Program-made: the position numbers and the translations under genes | From: Allium sativum | Lineage: Eukaryota; Streptophyta; Magnoliopsida; Asparagales; Amaryllidaceae | Assembly: GCA_030737875.1 (NCBI GenBank) | Contig: CM060915.1 | Span: 901,410,177 to 901,474,176, forward strand | Direction of reading: 5' to 3' | DNA: 64,000 nucleotides | The notes under the pieces: model-generated | What the model was told of the DNA's origin: nothing | Seen by the model: the letters and a program-made list of their open reading frames with translations, nothing else | The model's database searches: none | In this document: piece after piece, positions 45,185 through 56,403 of the stretch | Position numbering within the stretch: the first letter of the stretch is position 1 | How the letters are laid out: each line of letters starts with the position of its first letter

Positions 45185-46714
45185 TCTTCGACAGACGGGT
45201 AAAGGTTATATTCTATCAATCGTTTAAAAGATGAAACTGTGAGCTATAATACTTTAAATGCGTCTTCTTTTAATGCATTGATCTATGACAATTATTGATA
45301 TGGTTCAAGATATCATATGAGAAGGCACTTGTCTGGTGCACATCTATAAAGCATGGAACATGAACTATATTAAATAACCATCAGCACTACAGTTCAACGC
45401 ACATAGGTTATAATTGATATCATATTAACCACGAACATATCTTGGTAACATCGTCTCTATTAGATGATGAGTAATGATTAACTTACAAATTAGCGCACAA
45501 AAGAGATCAACTTATAAAGTTCACTTTGATAATTCCTAGTTACATAAAGCAACATCCCATTTAGTCATTAATTTTTTTCTGTTTTTGAGGATTTTGTAGT
45601 ATCTCTATAAAAATATAAAATTAGAGGTGTGACATTTCATCATCATTATATCTAAATGTATGCAGTATTTAATTGCCTGCTCATATTTTGTGTATGGTTC
45701 CCACTTCTCTGTTACATATGAATATATAAATATACCCGTACAATTAAATGCAATAGATTAAAGCAAAGAGCATTTCCAAATCTATAATATAAATACATAA
45801 CTGATTTAAACATATAGTAAGCATGTCAACTTTATAAATACTTGCATATAGCATTAATATTTAATATTCATTTGTTAGCTTAAAATTTGACTACATGTAA
45901 GGCAATTGCCACTAATTTAACACCCTACCATGTAATCTTAAAGTTTAGGTTGTCTGATGTAAAGTATTGGCCAATAATGCAAGATATTTACTTCTATAGG
46001 TTTAAAAATACATGAAATTGAATATTTCATTAGTTATAACCAAACACATAGAAAACGTCATGTGATATTGGTTTAAAAGACATTTCCAATCAACATAATT
46101 AAATTACAATTGTCTAAATGAACAACAGTTTCATAAGGAAAACAAATTTAACAATTTAATCTAGTTCATCGGAAGCAAATCAGACAATGTCACCATTATG
46201 GGAAATTAATGATATTTATTCAAGAGTGATTCCTCTTACATACAACAAATAAAAGAATCAACATTCAAAATTTCTCAACTAAGGCAGAAGAAAATAAATC
46301 AAAACCTAAGAAAGAAAATGATAAGAAACTTACTGTACTATAGATTGAAGTCTGATAACCCTAGAAAATCCATGTTTGGGTAGAAACATCAGACTCAATA
46401 CTGGAGACATACGGAATCTATCTTCTAATGAAATCCAAATTAGTGTGTCATCGTTTAATCTAAACCTCAAAACTTAGGATGAACTAGAACATAATTGGCC
46501 GATGTATCCAATCAAGGGAACTAGGGCATGATGAAATGGAAGTATGAGGGTATCTGGAAATGATGAAATTGATGTATGAGGGTATCAGGACATGATGAAT
46601 CTAAAGTACATGGGCGATTAGGGAAAGATGGAAAAGGAATGGAGAGGGAGAATGGGAGAAGGAGGGAAATGAAAAATAGAAGATGAAAATAATGAAAACT
46701 TTCAAGAAAGCAAA
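45185..46714. other. CACTA interior right of B
   Basis: AT-rich, no gene recognised. The 72-codon minus-strand frame at 46521-46739 is a pyrimidine-rich artefact of GA-rich repeats (GAGGGTATC, GATGAAAT) and crosses the edge of the Mutator-like element. Confidence 0.5.
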
Positions 46715-46723
46715 TAAAAAGAG

Positions 46724-47609
46724 GAGTGCTACTGTTCACACCCCGGTTTACACTTCAGGCTACCAAAACTAAAAGCACCCCAAATATTTCAAATATCCTC
46801 TTCTGGCCACCGTGTAAATTAATAACTTAAAATTGGAGAGGCCACCAGCACCTACCTCTACACGAACGCTTCCTTCCTCACTTAGATCTCTTCCACTACG
46901 AATAAAATACTCAAAGTCAAATAATTCATGAAAGAATAACATAATCCATTTTCATAACCACATCAGCAATTTTAGTTTTTATAAATGGGTGCTTACTTTG
47001 TCGGTTGTGAAGTCATTCATGACAAATCAACATTTATGTCTACTGAGTCATTTGATCGAACATCTTACATCATATTATCACAACCATCATGTTTACCGTC
47101 CAATTTATCACCATTCAAATACTACATCTATCAAACGACAAAAAAATATCAATTCGTAAAACAAGATACGTAAGTTATAAATATAAAACCCTACAAGTCA
47201 AAACTTATATTGTCATTCTCTATTACAACGTCATCAAATTTAATCTTCTCCAAGCTTGAAATTTCTAACATAGGGGAAAAATATATCCAAAAACATAGTG
47301 GAAAACCCTAATCATTAAAAAAAAACCTAACAACATGTTCTATATCATAATATAAAACAAGAAAAATCAAGCAATTCTACCCTTTTTTTTATCTTTGTCT
47401 TTCATTTCTAATAGGCATAGAAGAATATTTCTTTTGTTATGGATTAAGGTTTGAAATTGTAGAGAAGTAAGTGTTTTTTAGTAGATGTATGATGGTGAAT
47501 GATTGTGTAAAGGAATAAGTGGTGGCCAGAATAATGTAAAATATAATCATTTGTATTAAATTTATAAAGGTGGCCGGAAGTGTAAACCGGGATGTGAATA
47601 GTTGCACCC
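46724..47609. mobile_element. Non-autonomous Mutator-like element (886 bp)
   Basis: Terminal inverted repeats of about 40 bp, starting GAGTGCTACTGTTCACACCC on the left and GGGTGCAACTATTCACATCC when the right end is reverse complemented, are flanked by a perfect 9-bp duplication TAAAAAGAG (46715-46723, 47610-47618). The 9-bp duplication is the Mutator hallmark. The interior is AT-rich with no transposase. Confidence 0.8.
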
Positions 47610-47751
47610 TAAAAAGAGAGGCGGCATCAAACGTGTTGGGTTATATCAGCGTTCATACGTAAAATGATCCAAGTCTAGACATGTTTCAACCGCCTAATTG
47701 TAAAAAACCTGACAACAATTGCATTTGAAACTAATTTTTGGTGTAGTGATC

Positions 47752-48763
47752 GAACATGAAACTTTAGTTGGAAATGGAATTTGATTGGTTTATAAACAAG
47801 CTAAAATTTTATTTGAGCGTGTTATGTTCAAATAAAAAGTGAAATGGGAAAAATAGATAATTAAAGAATAAGTTAGCAAATTGAGTTGAAAATGATTGGA
47901 TCAAGTTGGAATAAATTACAAATGACGTATATGGGTTAGACAGGTATGGGATGAAGTATATGAAAGTTATAATTTGAGTGCCCGATAAAAAGGTACACGT
48001 TTAAATTCCATATAAGTTTTTATGCGCGAATCCGCAAGCCGCTTGGCTTTTTGATTTTCTTTTTAAATGGAAAGGGCCTGGAGAGGCAAGTTGAGGTTTG
48101 AACTATTGACCGGTACAGAGGAGGTTATGGCGAAATTTTCCGAAAATTTAAGGAGTTAAATATTTTTAAGGAAATTCGATAACCAGAAATCAATATATAC
48201 AACATTCGTTAAGGAAATAAACTTAAAAATAGAATATTATAAACATAAAGAAAATCTATAATTAAATATGGTAAAAATAGAATAGAGATCGTATATATGT
48301 TTTAAAAAATGAATAATTGGTTTTTATGATATTGATTATTCGAGACAAGCAGTCTTGTCCGTTTTGAAGTCAAAAATGTTATTCAGTCAAGGTCTGAGAG
48401 GTAGTTATACCCCAACTTGATTGATTTCATTTTTAACCAATAAATAACAACATGTAGTATCGAAGATAAATTTTTGAATAAGATCAGGTGGAATGCAGTA
48501 TTTTTGGTTATTGTAACGATGTTTTACACAACATTCGTTTCAACACAAGTAAGTGGAATTTTGGAAGTATAACGAATATTTTCTAAGTATAGAAATAAAG
48601 GAGTTCGGGAAAGAGTAATAATTGGAATGTTTTCCAATTATAAATAAAAGATATTTTCTAAATATAGAAAATAAAAGAAGTTGATAGATGGAAATGTTTT
48701 TCAAATAGTGTAAGAGACCAAGACGATTGTCGAAAATATTTGATTAACAAATATTGATTAGGA
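47752..48763 (+). repeat. Decayed E-type internal sequence
   Basis: Two blocks match the interior of E: GTGCCCGATAAAAAGGTACA (near 47981) against GTGCCCGACAAATAGGTAAA (25904), and ACAGAGGAGGTTATGGCGAA (48115) against ACAAAGGAGGTTATGGCGAA (26539), in the same order and orientation. No coding sequence. Confidence 0.45.
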
Positions 48764-50001
48764 AATGGTGTAACACCCCACGTCCATTAATGTCACTCAC
48801 AAAGGGAATGCATTAACTTCCATGGAGGTTATAAGTGAATATAGAACAGAAAAATTACAACAAGACAGATAATAAGTAGTACTTGGAAATCTAAAACTTC
48901 ATTTTATTGCAGCGGAAACATGTTTATTACATCACAAAACCATTAATCAGAGTCAAGTACATTATCCATCTTCATAAAACAAAATACATAATCCCATTAC
49001 ACAAATAGCCATTAAAGAAGATAACAAGCTGGACTTTACTTCAAGGGTCCAAGCTTTCCAAAGAGATGAAGCAATCCAATCAAGCTCCACTAGAGCTGGG
49101 TCCAACCTGAGGACCTGGAGGGGAAAAAGGATAGAAATGGAGGGGGTCAGACAAAAAGTCTGGCGAGTATGATAATTCTAACAATACTATTATCAAAATA
49201 ACTAGACTAAGGCATAAGCTGGAAGACAAGTAAATGTCTATGAACTATTAGGAAGATAAAGATAGCGTTTAAGATAACGTTAAAGATAACGGTAAAGGCA
49301 TACCTAATTACTAACGAAATATTTGTATACTGCACCGCACATTACTACACTGCACCGCACTAGTCACCCTAAAGGTTGATCCCACTTGCTTCACACAGAA
49401 ACAATATAAATAGCCTTACGTACCCCTAGCTGACTACATAGGTGCCGTTTGCCCCTATCTCCACTAGGTGTACCCAACTACCCATTTTCGATCGTCTCCC
49501 TACTCGTAGATACCCGTGTTGGCCCCATAGTGGGGTGTATCACTCCCCTAAAGTGGCAACCCGATACAACTTGAGAATGCACGACTTATACCTACATGAT
49601 GCAACAACGTCTTACCTACCAGCCCGGGTCCACACACGCATATGAAACCCGTTGGACTTGCGTTGCCACCGCTCCCCGTTTTGGCCTCTTATAGTCAAAC
49701 CCAGTATGCGTGTCCCGTCCTCGACTTGGGTCGAGCCCAGAAAGATACGTTTGGGATACTGATTGAAATGGGCCCCCACAAGCTACCCACCTAAGCTTGT
49801 CATTAATATATCCCACTTAACCCTCTTAGTCATGTTCATTTACATGTGTGTTTGGTTAAGTCTTACTAATCGTATTTCACATGCCACTAAGGGCACCCAC
49901 TATATTCCTCATGCCACCCAAGGCACCTACTTAACCCCCATGTCCCACCTTACATGTTTATCTGGTTAAGTATTTCTTAATTCATTCAGGCCATAACCTC
50001 A

Positions 50002-50100
50002 TAAAGACCTCTCACATTAGACTGGAATTTATGGCAGCTGGATATGTCGGGCGGGTCCGGGCAGTCTTACACAATAAAAGAGTCTAACCTCGTGTCTTTA
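50002..50100 (-). other. Leader hairpin module 2, solo LTR (one mismatch)
   Basis: P1 TAAAGAC/GTCTTTA and most of the module match B module 2. P3 reads TTATTG against CCATAA, with one mismatch, and P2 is also slightly degraded. Decay is expected in a copy with no selection. Confidence 0.65.
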
Positions 50101-50125
50101 CAACTGTTATGCTTTAGTTTAGGCC

Positions 50126-50222
50126 TAGGACCTCTCACATTGGGCTGACATTTGTGACCACTGGATTTGTCGGGCGGGTCCGGGCAGGTTTATGTCACAA
50201 ACGAGTCCAACCTCGTGTCCTA
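50126..50222 (-). other. Leader hairpin module 1, solo LTR
   Basis: P1 TAGGAC/GTCCTA, P2 TTGG/CCAA and P3 TTTGTGAC with GTCACAAA, all intact, with the conserved CTGCCCGGACCC apical block. Confidence 0.7.
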
Positions 50223-51732
50223 AGCATTGATTGACACTTTCAATCTTTTACCCCAGTTTTAATAATTCCCTATCCAAATTATTAATTAAGTCCACTTTTA
50301 TTGATGTCCATAATTGACTCAATTATGGTCATCCACTCATGGTATGCAAAATCATATCAATTGCACCCCAACATCTTATTATTAAATCCTTAATATTACC
50401 CCTACCCCACGTTTATACGTTCGCTTATTCAACGCATAATATAGGCTAGACTTGAATAGTCTAACGCATAACACAAAGATAAATTATCACAACATATAGA
50501 CAATTAAAATAAATCTAATCATAATAGGGGTGAAACTTGCATAAACTACACATGTTAAGGATCAAAAGGTGTCAACTTGTTAAATGTCACAATTTACATG
50601 ATATGATCATAGCCCAAATCTACACATAAACTTGCATATGGGATTTTTAGGCAACATAATGATGGTGTGAACTAGCATAGGATATCACATATGTCATAGC
50701 ATAATTCTAGATTTTATAATAGATGTCATGGCATATGTTCATAACTTTTCTAATCAATTTAACTTGCATATGTAACTTGTCATATAGATCAACATAGCCC
50801 AAACATGATGATTTAATTAATATGAACTAGCTAGCATAGATAGTAACATCATGGCTTTTTACATGTATGATTCATCGCAACTTAGCATAGAAACTTTCAA
50901 CATACATAACATCATCATAGCATGATTTACAACATATAGTATATCATCACTACATAGCATAGGATTAATAACATACATGATAGCATATGACAATTCACAT
51001 CATCTACTCACAATCCATTCATGACTTAACCTAATTAAAATGATAATAATCTTGTTAAGACTATCATACTCACAATTAGAGAAGAAAGAGAGTCTTGATT
51101 TGCTTTAGAGTTGAGTAGAATTAGATTAGAAGCGAATTGGATTAGCTATCTTCTTCTTAGTTGGTGGCGGCTCCATTGATTTCCATGGCGACGGTATGAC
51201 GGCTTTGGTTCCAATTTTAATTAGGTTTAGGGTTAGCATTAGGATGTATTTATAGGTGTAGTTAGTTGTTTTAGGCCTTTAGATAAACCCTAGGATAGAT
51301 TAGAGTCGTCAGATTTCGTCACAGCCCCCAAAACCCAGCCCAAAAACCCACTCAGGTGCACCAAGGTCGCCTGGGCTCGACCAGGGAGGTCGACCCCCAG
51401 GTCGACCCTAGGGTCGACACCCATGTCGACCTGGTGGGCAGGTCGACCCCCAGGTCGACCTGGTCTGGGCGGGAATTTTTCCAGCCTAGCCTGTTTGGGC
51501 TGAATTTTCGAAATTTGAATTTTCTGAATCTGTTTTGAATTTTCTGAAACTTCCGATGGCCATAACTTCTTCATACGAAGTCCAATTCACGCAAACTCGG
51601 ACTCTATTTCAACCAGAATTCCGAGACGAACACAATGGCACAACCCGTTTCCCACAATTCTCAAGTATGAGATTAGTTATTCTTTAATTTGTGAATATTA
51701 ATAATAATAGAATTACGGGGTGTTACAAATGG

Positions 51733-52809
51733 AGAAGTAATTTAATTAATGAAATATTTATTAAGGGGCCCAATGATTGTTTGATGCTTTGAATGGATGT
51801 TTGTTTTTCTTCGATAGTTAAAGAACCAACTATCGAAGTATTTGCCAATATCATTGTCAATATGGAGAGACCGGTTGGTTTATTATCCAAGGACCACTCC
51901 GTGTTGGCAGTAGCATTGACGAATTAGATTATATAAAGATAATCGAAGACGGAGTAAAGTGCAAGGACATTTTCTATTTATAGAAATTGTGCCTTCGGTT
52001 TCGTTCAATTCCAGAACGAACATATAAGGACGAATGTCTGACAAAGTATTTCCAACGATCGCATATGTTGGTCTGTGTAAATATATATAATGGTGGAGAA
52101 TTTATTCTCTTTGCATAATATCATAATATATTTGTGCAAATCAATATACGATTAAAGGATCTGACAATGTGGCATTCAAAGTGATTGTGCTATCAATGAA
52201 TGATAAGTAATCGCAGCCTCAGGCCTCAACAACCGGGAAATGACAAAAATCGGGCTGGCAGCATGGCTAAGTGGGTAGCTCCCTATTAGGGTGTATTATC
52301 ACCTATCTAGAAAAATTCATTTCATTCTTTATTCTATTCGATGTTGTCCCATTCCGGAAAACAGTTGTTGATCCCAACCGTTGGTGATATACATTCGATA
52401 CACTCAAGCAAAATGAGTGGTCGGTCATGTGTAGCTGGATTACAAGATGTTCTTGTTGAACCCAGTGTATTCTCCTCTAGAGATACACTATCGGAAGGTG
52501 GTTCCATACCTTGTCATAGTTGGAAATTCATTACCCATTAAGTGCTCGTGGTTTTTGATTATATATTATATATATGTGGAACGTGAGATGCAAACGTTAC
52601 ACTAGATTATTATTTATTTGATTTAGACAATATTATAATATCAAAGAATTTTGATATAAAGATTGTTGTTTCTTTCAAAAGAATTTTGAAAGTTAAATCA
52701 AGTGTTTTGGATTCTCATAAGGGAAAAACCCATTCCGTGTTATACGGTGTTGTCTTATGAGATATCATTTATTTTCTCAAATTGTTTTAAATCGTTTACT
52801 CATACCAGT
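51733..52809 (+). repeat. Decayed E-type LTR hosting the solo LTR and element C
   Basis: Block order follows the E LTR from about 23900 to 24965: a TGCCTTCGGTTTCGTTC...CCAGAACGAAC stretch against TGCCTCCGGTTTTATTC...CCAGAACGGAC, then AATGTCTGACAAAG, and finally TTTACTCATACCAGT against TTTCTCATACCAGT (31187-31202). The sequence resumes after element C at 63983 as CCCATGACTGAC, exactly as in E. No genes. Confidence 0.6.
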
Positions 52810-53941
52810 TGAAACACCCCACCTCCGTTAGGGTCACTCTCAAAGGGAATGCCCTAATTTTGGTGGAGATTTATAAGTATAAGTCACAGATACACAAGAC
52901 AGATATGAATACACATATTTTTGAACAGCGGAAAACAACATCAACTTTTATTTCATCAAAATACGCGTTACACAAACCATGCCATAATTGTCTTACAATA
53001 CTTCCAAAAACATTACATTTTCATAACTGTCTTGATTTCATAACTTAAAGAAGCATAAAAACATAAGTAAACTGCATAAGTCCCCATAATTTCTATCCAA
53101 AGCCATAGTCCAAAACGAAAGAGATCCAAGCAATACATTCTTTCTCTTCAAGCTGGATGTGAAAACTGGTCAAGCTGCGGTATTCCCACCCTGTGGACCT
53201 GGGGGAGGGGGGAACAAAAGAAAAGAAGATGAAAGAAAAGTAGAGTCAGACATAAAGCCTGAGTAAGTCTAGGACTATTCAGTCTATGAATAAAGAAATG
53301 AGCATGATAAGTACAAACTGGAAATGGGGAAGCACCATAAACTAAGTTAAGTTGTCTAGAGTCGAATATACTATCGTACCCCATATTAATCTCTGCACCC
53401 CTATAAACTAGTTCCCAACAGGCACCCCATAATCAGGGTGAAGTGATCCATTTCTAATGATCGGCTCCTACTCGCATAGTTACATGTGTCTTATGGCCCC
53501 CGATGTTGTAGCTACCTATGCTGGTCCCACCATGGGGTGTATCAAGTCCCATGGTGGCGGCCCGACACAATTCTAGAATGCACAGGTATACTACTGGTGC
53601 CCAGTGCCTAATTTTTCTGCGCCGGAGTGTGTGCACGCCCGCACCCCGTTAGAACCTACACTGTTGCACCACCGTCGTCGATTTGACCTCTTATAGTCAG
53701 TCCAGTAATCGTGCCCAACCCTGCCTAGTTCAGGGTATCCTGATACACCTTGTAGGGTTACTGCTGAAAAGGGTCCCGCGCTACTAGGTTTTCTATTTCT
53801 AGCCAACATGCTAAGTTGGTTAAGTGTTCTGTATAAACCTAACCCCCAATCAGTCTGTATAGTTTAGCATGCGTAATTTGATTAAGTATTAATTCAATTT
53901 ACTTAATCCTGTCAATCCTGACTCAGCCTTAATTGTCTTAT

Positions 53942-54045
53942 TAAAGCCTCGACCTCTCACATTAGACAGGTATTGTTGTGACTGCCTGTTGCCGGTTGGG
54001 TCCGGGCAGTCTTACGTCACAACTCAGTCTAACCTCGGGTCTTTA
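53942..54045 (-). other. Leader hairpin module 2, element C 3' LTR
   Basis: P2 TTAGAC/GTCTAA and P3 GTTGTGAC/GTCACAAC are perfect. P1 (AAAG...ACC with GGT...CTTT) is interrupted by a 5-nt insertion on one side. The 5' LTR copy is 62090-62185. Confidence 0.6.
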
Positions 54046-54054
54046 TTGGGCTCA

Positions 54055-54158
54055 GTGTTTAACCACCCACATTGGATAGGTATTGTTGTGACTACTGGAC
54101 AACCGGGCGGGTCTGGGCAGGTTTATGTCACAACTCAATCCAACCTCGGGTTAAACAC
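54055..54158 (-). other. Leader hairpin module 1, element C 3' LTR
   Basis: P1 is a perfect 10-bp helix GTGTTTAACC/GGTTAAACAC, unlike the P1 of A and B in sequence. P2 is TTGGAT/ATCCAA and P3 is GTTGTGAC/GTCACAAC. The apical block is CTGCCCAGACCC here and CTGCCCGGACCC in the 5' LTR copy (62194-62297). Confidence 0.75.
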
Positions 54159-55835
54159 ATCGTATTTTCTAAGTTTACATATTTTGTCTCTTTTCTTTTT
54201 ATATGTAAATATTAGCAGTCCATTATTCAAATTCATCTTTATTGAGTAATATCAATTTATACCACTTAAATGTTCTCAAGGTCGTTGGCATGCGTCAAAC
54301 ATGCCAACACATGTTTTATATTTTTAACCCAACGTCATTACCCCTGTTTTATACGTTCGCTATAATATAACATATGTTGGGTTTAACATTTAAACCCAAC
54401 TTAGCCACATGAAAAAGGGGAGGCTTAGAACATGGTGTTTATATATTCTAAGTAACATCAAAAGGGGTGTGCGAACGCATGAACTTGCAAGATAACGATC
54501 TAATTAACATAAATTAGGCACTTGTGAACTTGCATTGTAATAGCATATAATCTTGACATGAAACATACCTAAACATGAATCATGGTTTTAATTCTAGTCA
54601 TGTAAACTTGCATTTAAAATGTGAACCTAACTTAATTATGTATCACATATATTATCACAAGATTTTGATAGCAACATAGGCCTAAAACATATTTTCAATT
54701 AGGCATAACACCAAACGTAATCTAGTCATGTTCATAGAGTCAACACAAGTTCACAAAGATGCTTGCTTTTGTCACTAATACGAAAGTATGGTTTTCACTT
54801 GAATCATGATGCCTATTTCAACCTAAATTCATATGAATCATGATACCCAAATGGATCCAACTACACTAAAAAGGATCATAAATCATTATACCACAACATC
54901 CCAAATCTATTCATAATTAGAATCATAGCAACATACAATTATGAATTATCATCACACAAATTAAGTACAATTCCATTTCTCATTTTACACAAATCAAAAC
55001 TCAATTATTCATTCACATCGGAATAGCACTGTACTTACAACGTATGATGAATCTTCAATTCAGGATTCTGAATTTGGAGATGCTATCCTTTGTTGTAGGC
55101 GTTGTTTTGATTTAATTGTCGTGGCTTTAAGATTTTGAATCGACTCCTAATCGTCTCTCAATTTTGACGGCTACTCCTAGTCTTTCTTCAGCAGCATGAC
55201 GGTCTCATTCTCATTTTTATTTGTGTGAATTAGGTGGAGTCTTAGGTCCTTTTTATAGAGTTTGTGAATTGATTAGAGTCGTCGATGGAGCTTAGATTAA
55301 TATTAGCTGTTCGTTTTAAAGAAAAACCAATCAGGAGCTGACACCTAGCCCTAGTGACAAGACCAAAGCTCAGAAATTCGGCCAAGCACAGACCAGGCCA
55401 GCCAGGAGGGGCTGGGTTCGACCTGGCTCAGGGGCCAGGTCGACTACCCAGTCGACCCCCAGGTCGACTACCCAGTCGACCTGGGTGACCCAGGTCAACT
55501 ACCCAGTCGACCTGGGTGCCCCAGGTCGACTACCCAGTCGACCTGGGTGCCTTGGGCGGGAAAATTCCCGCCCAGCCCAATCTGGGTCCGATTTTTGAAT
55601 TTTTAACTCATTTCTGAACTGTTTCTTTCTGTTTGAATTTTAAACTAAATTCTGAAACTTTCGGAAGTCATATCTCCCTCATACGGAGTCCGTTTTACGC
55701 AAACTAGGACTCTATCTGAAGCAGAATTCTGAGACGAACGCGATGGCGTATCCCGTTTCCCTTAATTCTTTGATTTGAAATTAAATATACTTTAATTTGT
55801 GAATTTCACTGTTATAGAATACACGGGGTGTTACA

Positions 55836-56403
55836 TTCTCCCGCACTTAAAAGGATTTCGTCCCCGAAATCTTCAAGTTTAGGAAGAATGTATATCCTAA
55901 CATCCAAACGTCCATCTACTCATCCATCAAACACGAGCATCCATTGTCCTTAAAAGACTTCTAATGCTTCATGATCATATGCGAAGTGTGTGTACATGTA
56001 CTTATCTAATGCAAAATCAGGCGGTCTACTGATTCAGTTGACCTCCTTAATGCAAATTATGTAAGTGTCATGAATCCATTTTGTATGCAAATTTTCCTAT
56101 TTATAATTCTACATGAGTGCACAATCATTCATATATAAATGCAACATCCATATGACAACACATTAGACTTCAACCATATACGAATATAAATACATATATG
56201 CATATGCAATATGAAGTGACTAAGCCAATCTAAAACCAAGATTGTGTGTGCTTATGCAACCACGAGCAACCACTAGCAATCACTTGCAACCACTTGCAAC
56301 CATCATCCATAACATGTTTCAATTACATATTTTCATCCAAAGGGTTTCTACCTAAAAGATAAGATCGAGGAGATATACCTAAAAAGATAGATAAAAGAAC
56401 AAC
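55836..56403 (-). other. 3' untranslated internal region of C
   Basis: Non-coding. It holds a purine-rich tract adjacent to the LTR (55836-55848, interrupted by pyrimidines, so weaker than in A and B), the 3' hairpin at 56020-56046 (GGAGGTC/GACCGCC with ACTG/CAGT) and repeated GGTTGC words where A and B have GGATGC. Confidence 0.75.

Larger units (their letters stand above)
3817..47748. mobile_element. CACTA (En/Spm-type) transposon with nested insertions
   Basis: The left end at 3817 starts CACTACACCAAAA, and the right end at 47736-47748 is its exact reverse complement. The flanking bases ATC (3814-3816) and ATC (47749-47751) form the 3-bp target duplication expected of the CACTA superfamily. 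The left end has subterminal repeats around RACRCTGT. Removing nested elements A, E and B leaves about 10 kb, a normal CACTA size. No intact TNPA- or TNPD-like transposase is visible, only short exon-like remnants on the minus strand, so the element is presumably non-autonomous or dead. An alternative is two unrelated CACTA ends, but the matching duplication argues against this. Confidence 0.82.
48769..51727 (-). mobile_element. Solo LTR of the B type (2959 bp)
   Basis: A single LTR, minus orientation, with ends TGTAACACCCCG and GGGGTGTTACA on the minus strand and a perfect 5-bp duplication AATGG (48764-48768, 51728-51732). This is the signature of LTR-LTR recombination that removed the interior. 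It keeps the TATA box (51247-51254), a GTCGAC array (about 51390-51460), donor (51073), acceptor (49115), both hairpin modules and a B-like upstream ORF. Confidence 0.93.
52810..55835 (-). repeat. 3' LTR of element C (3026 bp)
   Basis: On the minus strand it starts TGTAACACCCCG and ends GGGGTGTTTCA, so the usual TTACA end is altered to TTTCA. It contains a GTCGAC array (55439-55542), TATA (55251-55257), donor (55039), hairpin modules, acceptor (53199) and TTCCGCTG (52926-52933). Confidence 0.94.

Noticed and set aside
46985..47173. 62-codon ORF inside the Mutator-like element
   Set aside because: Short, AT-driven composition, no transposase motif.
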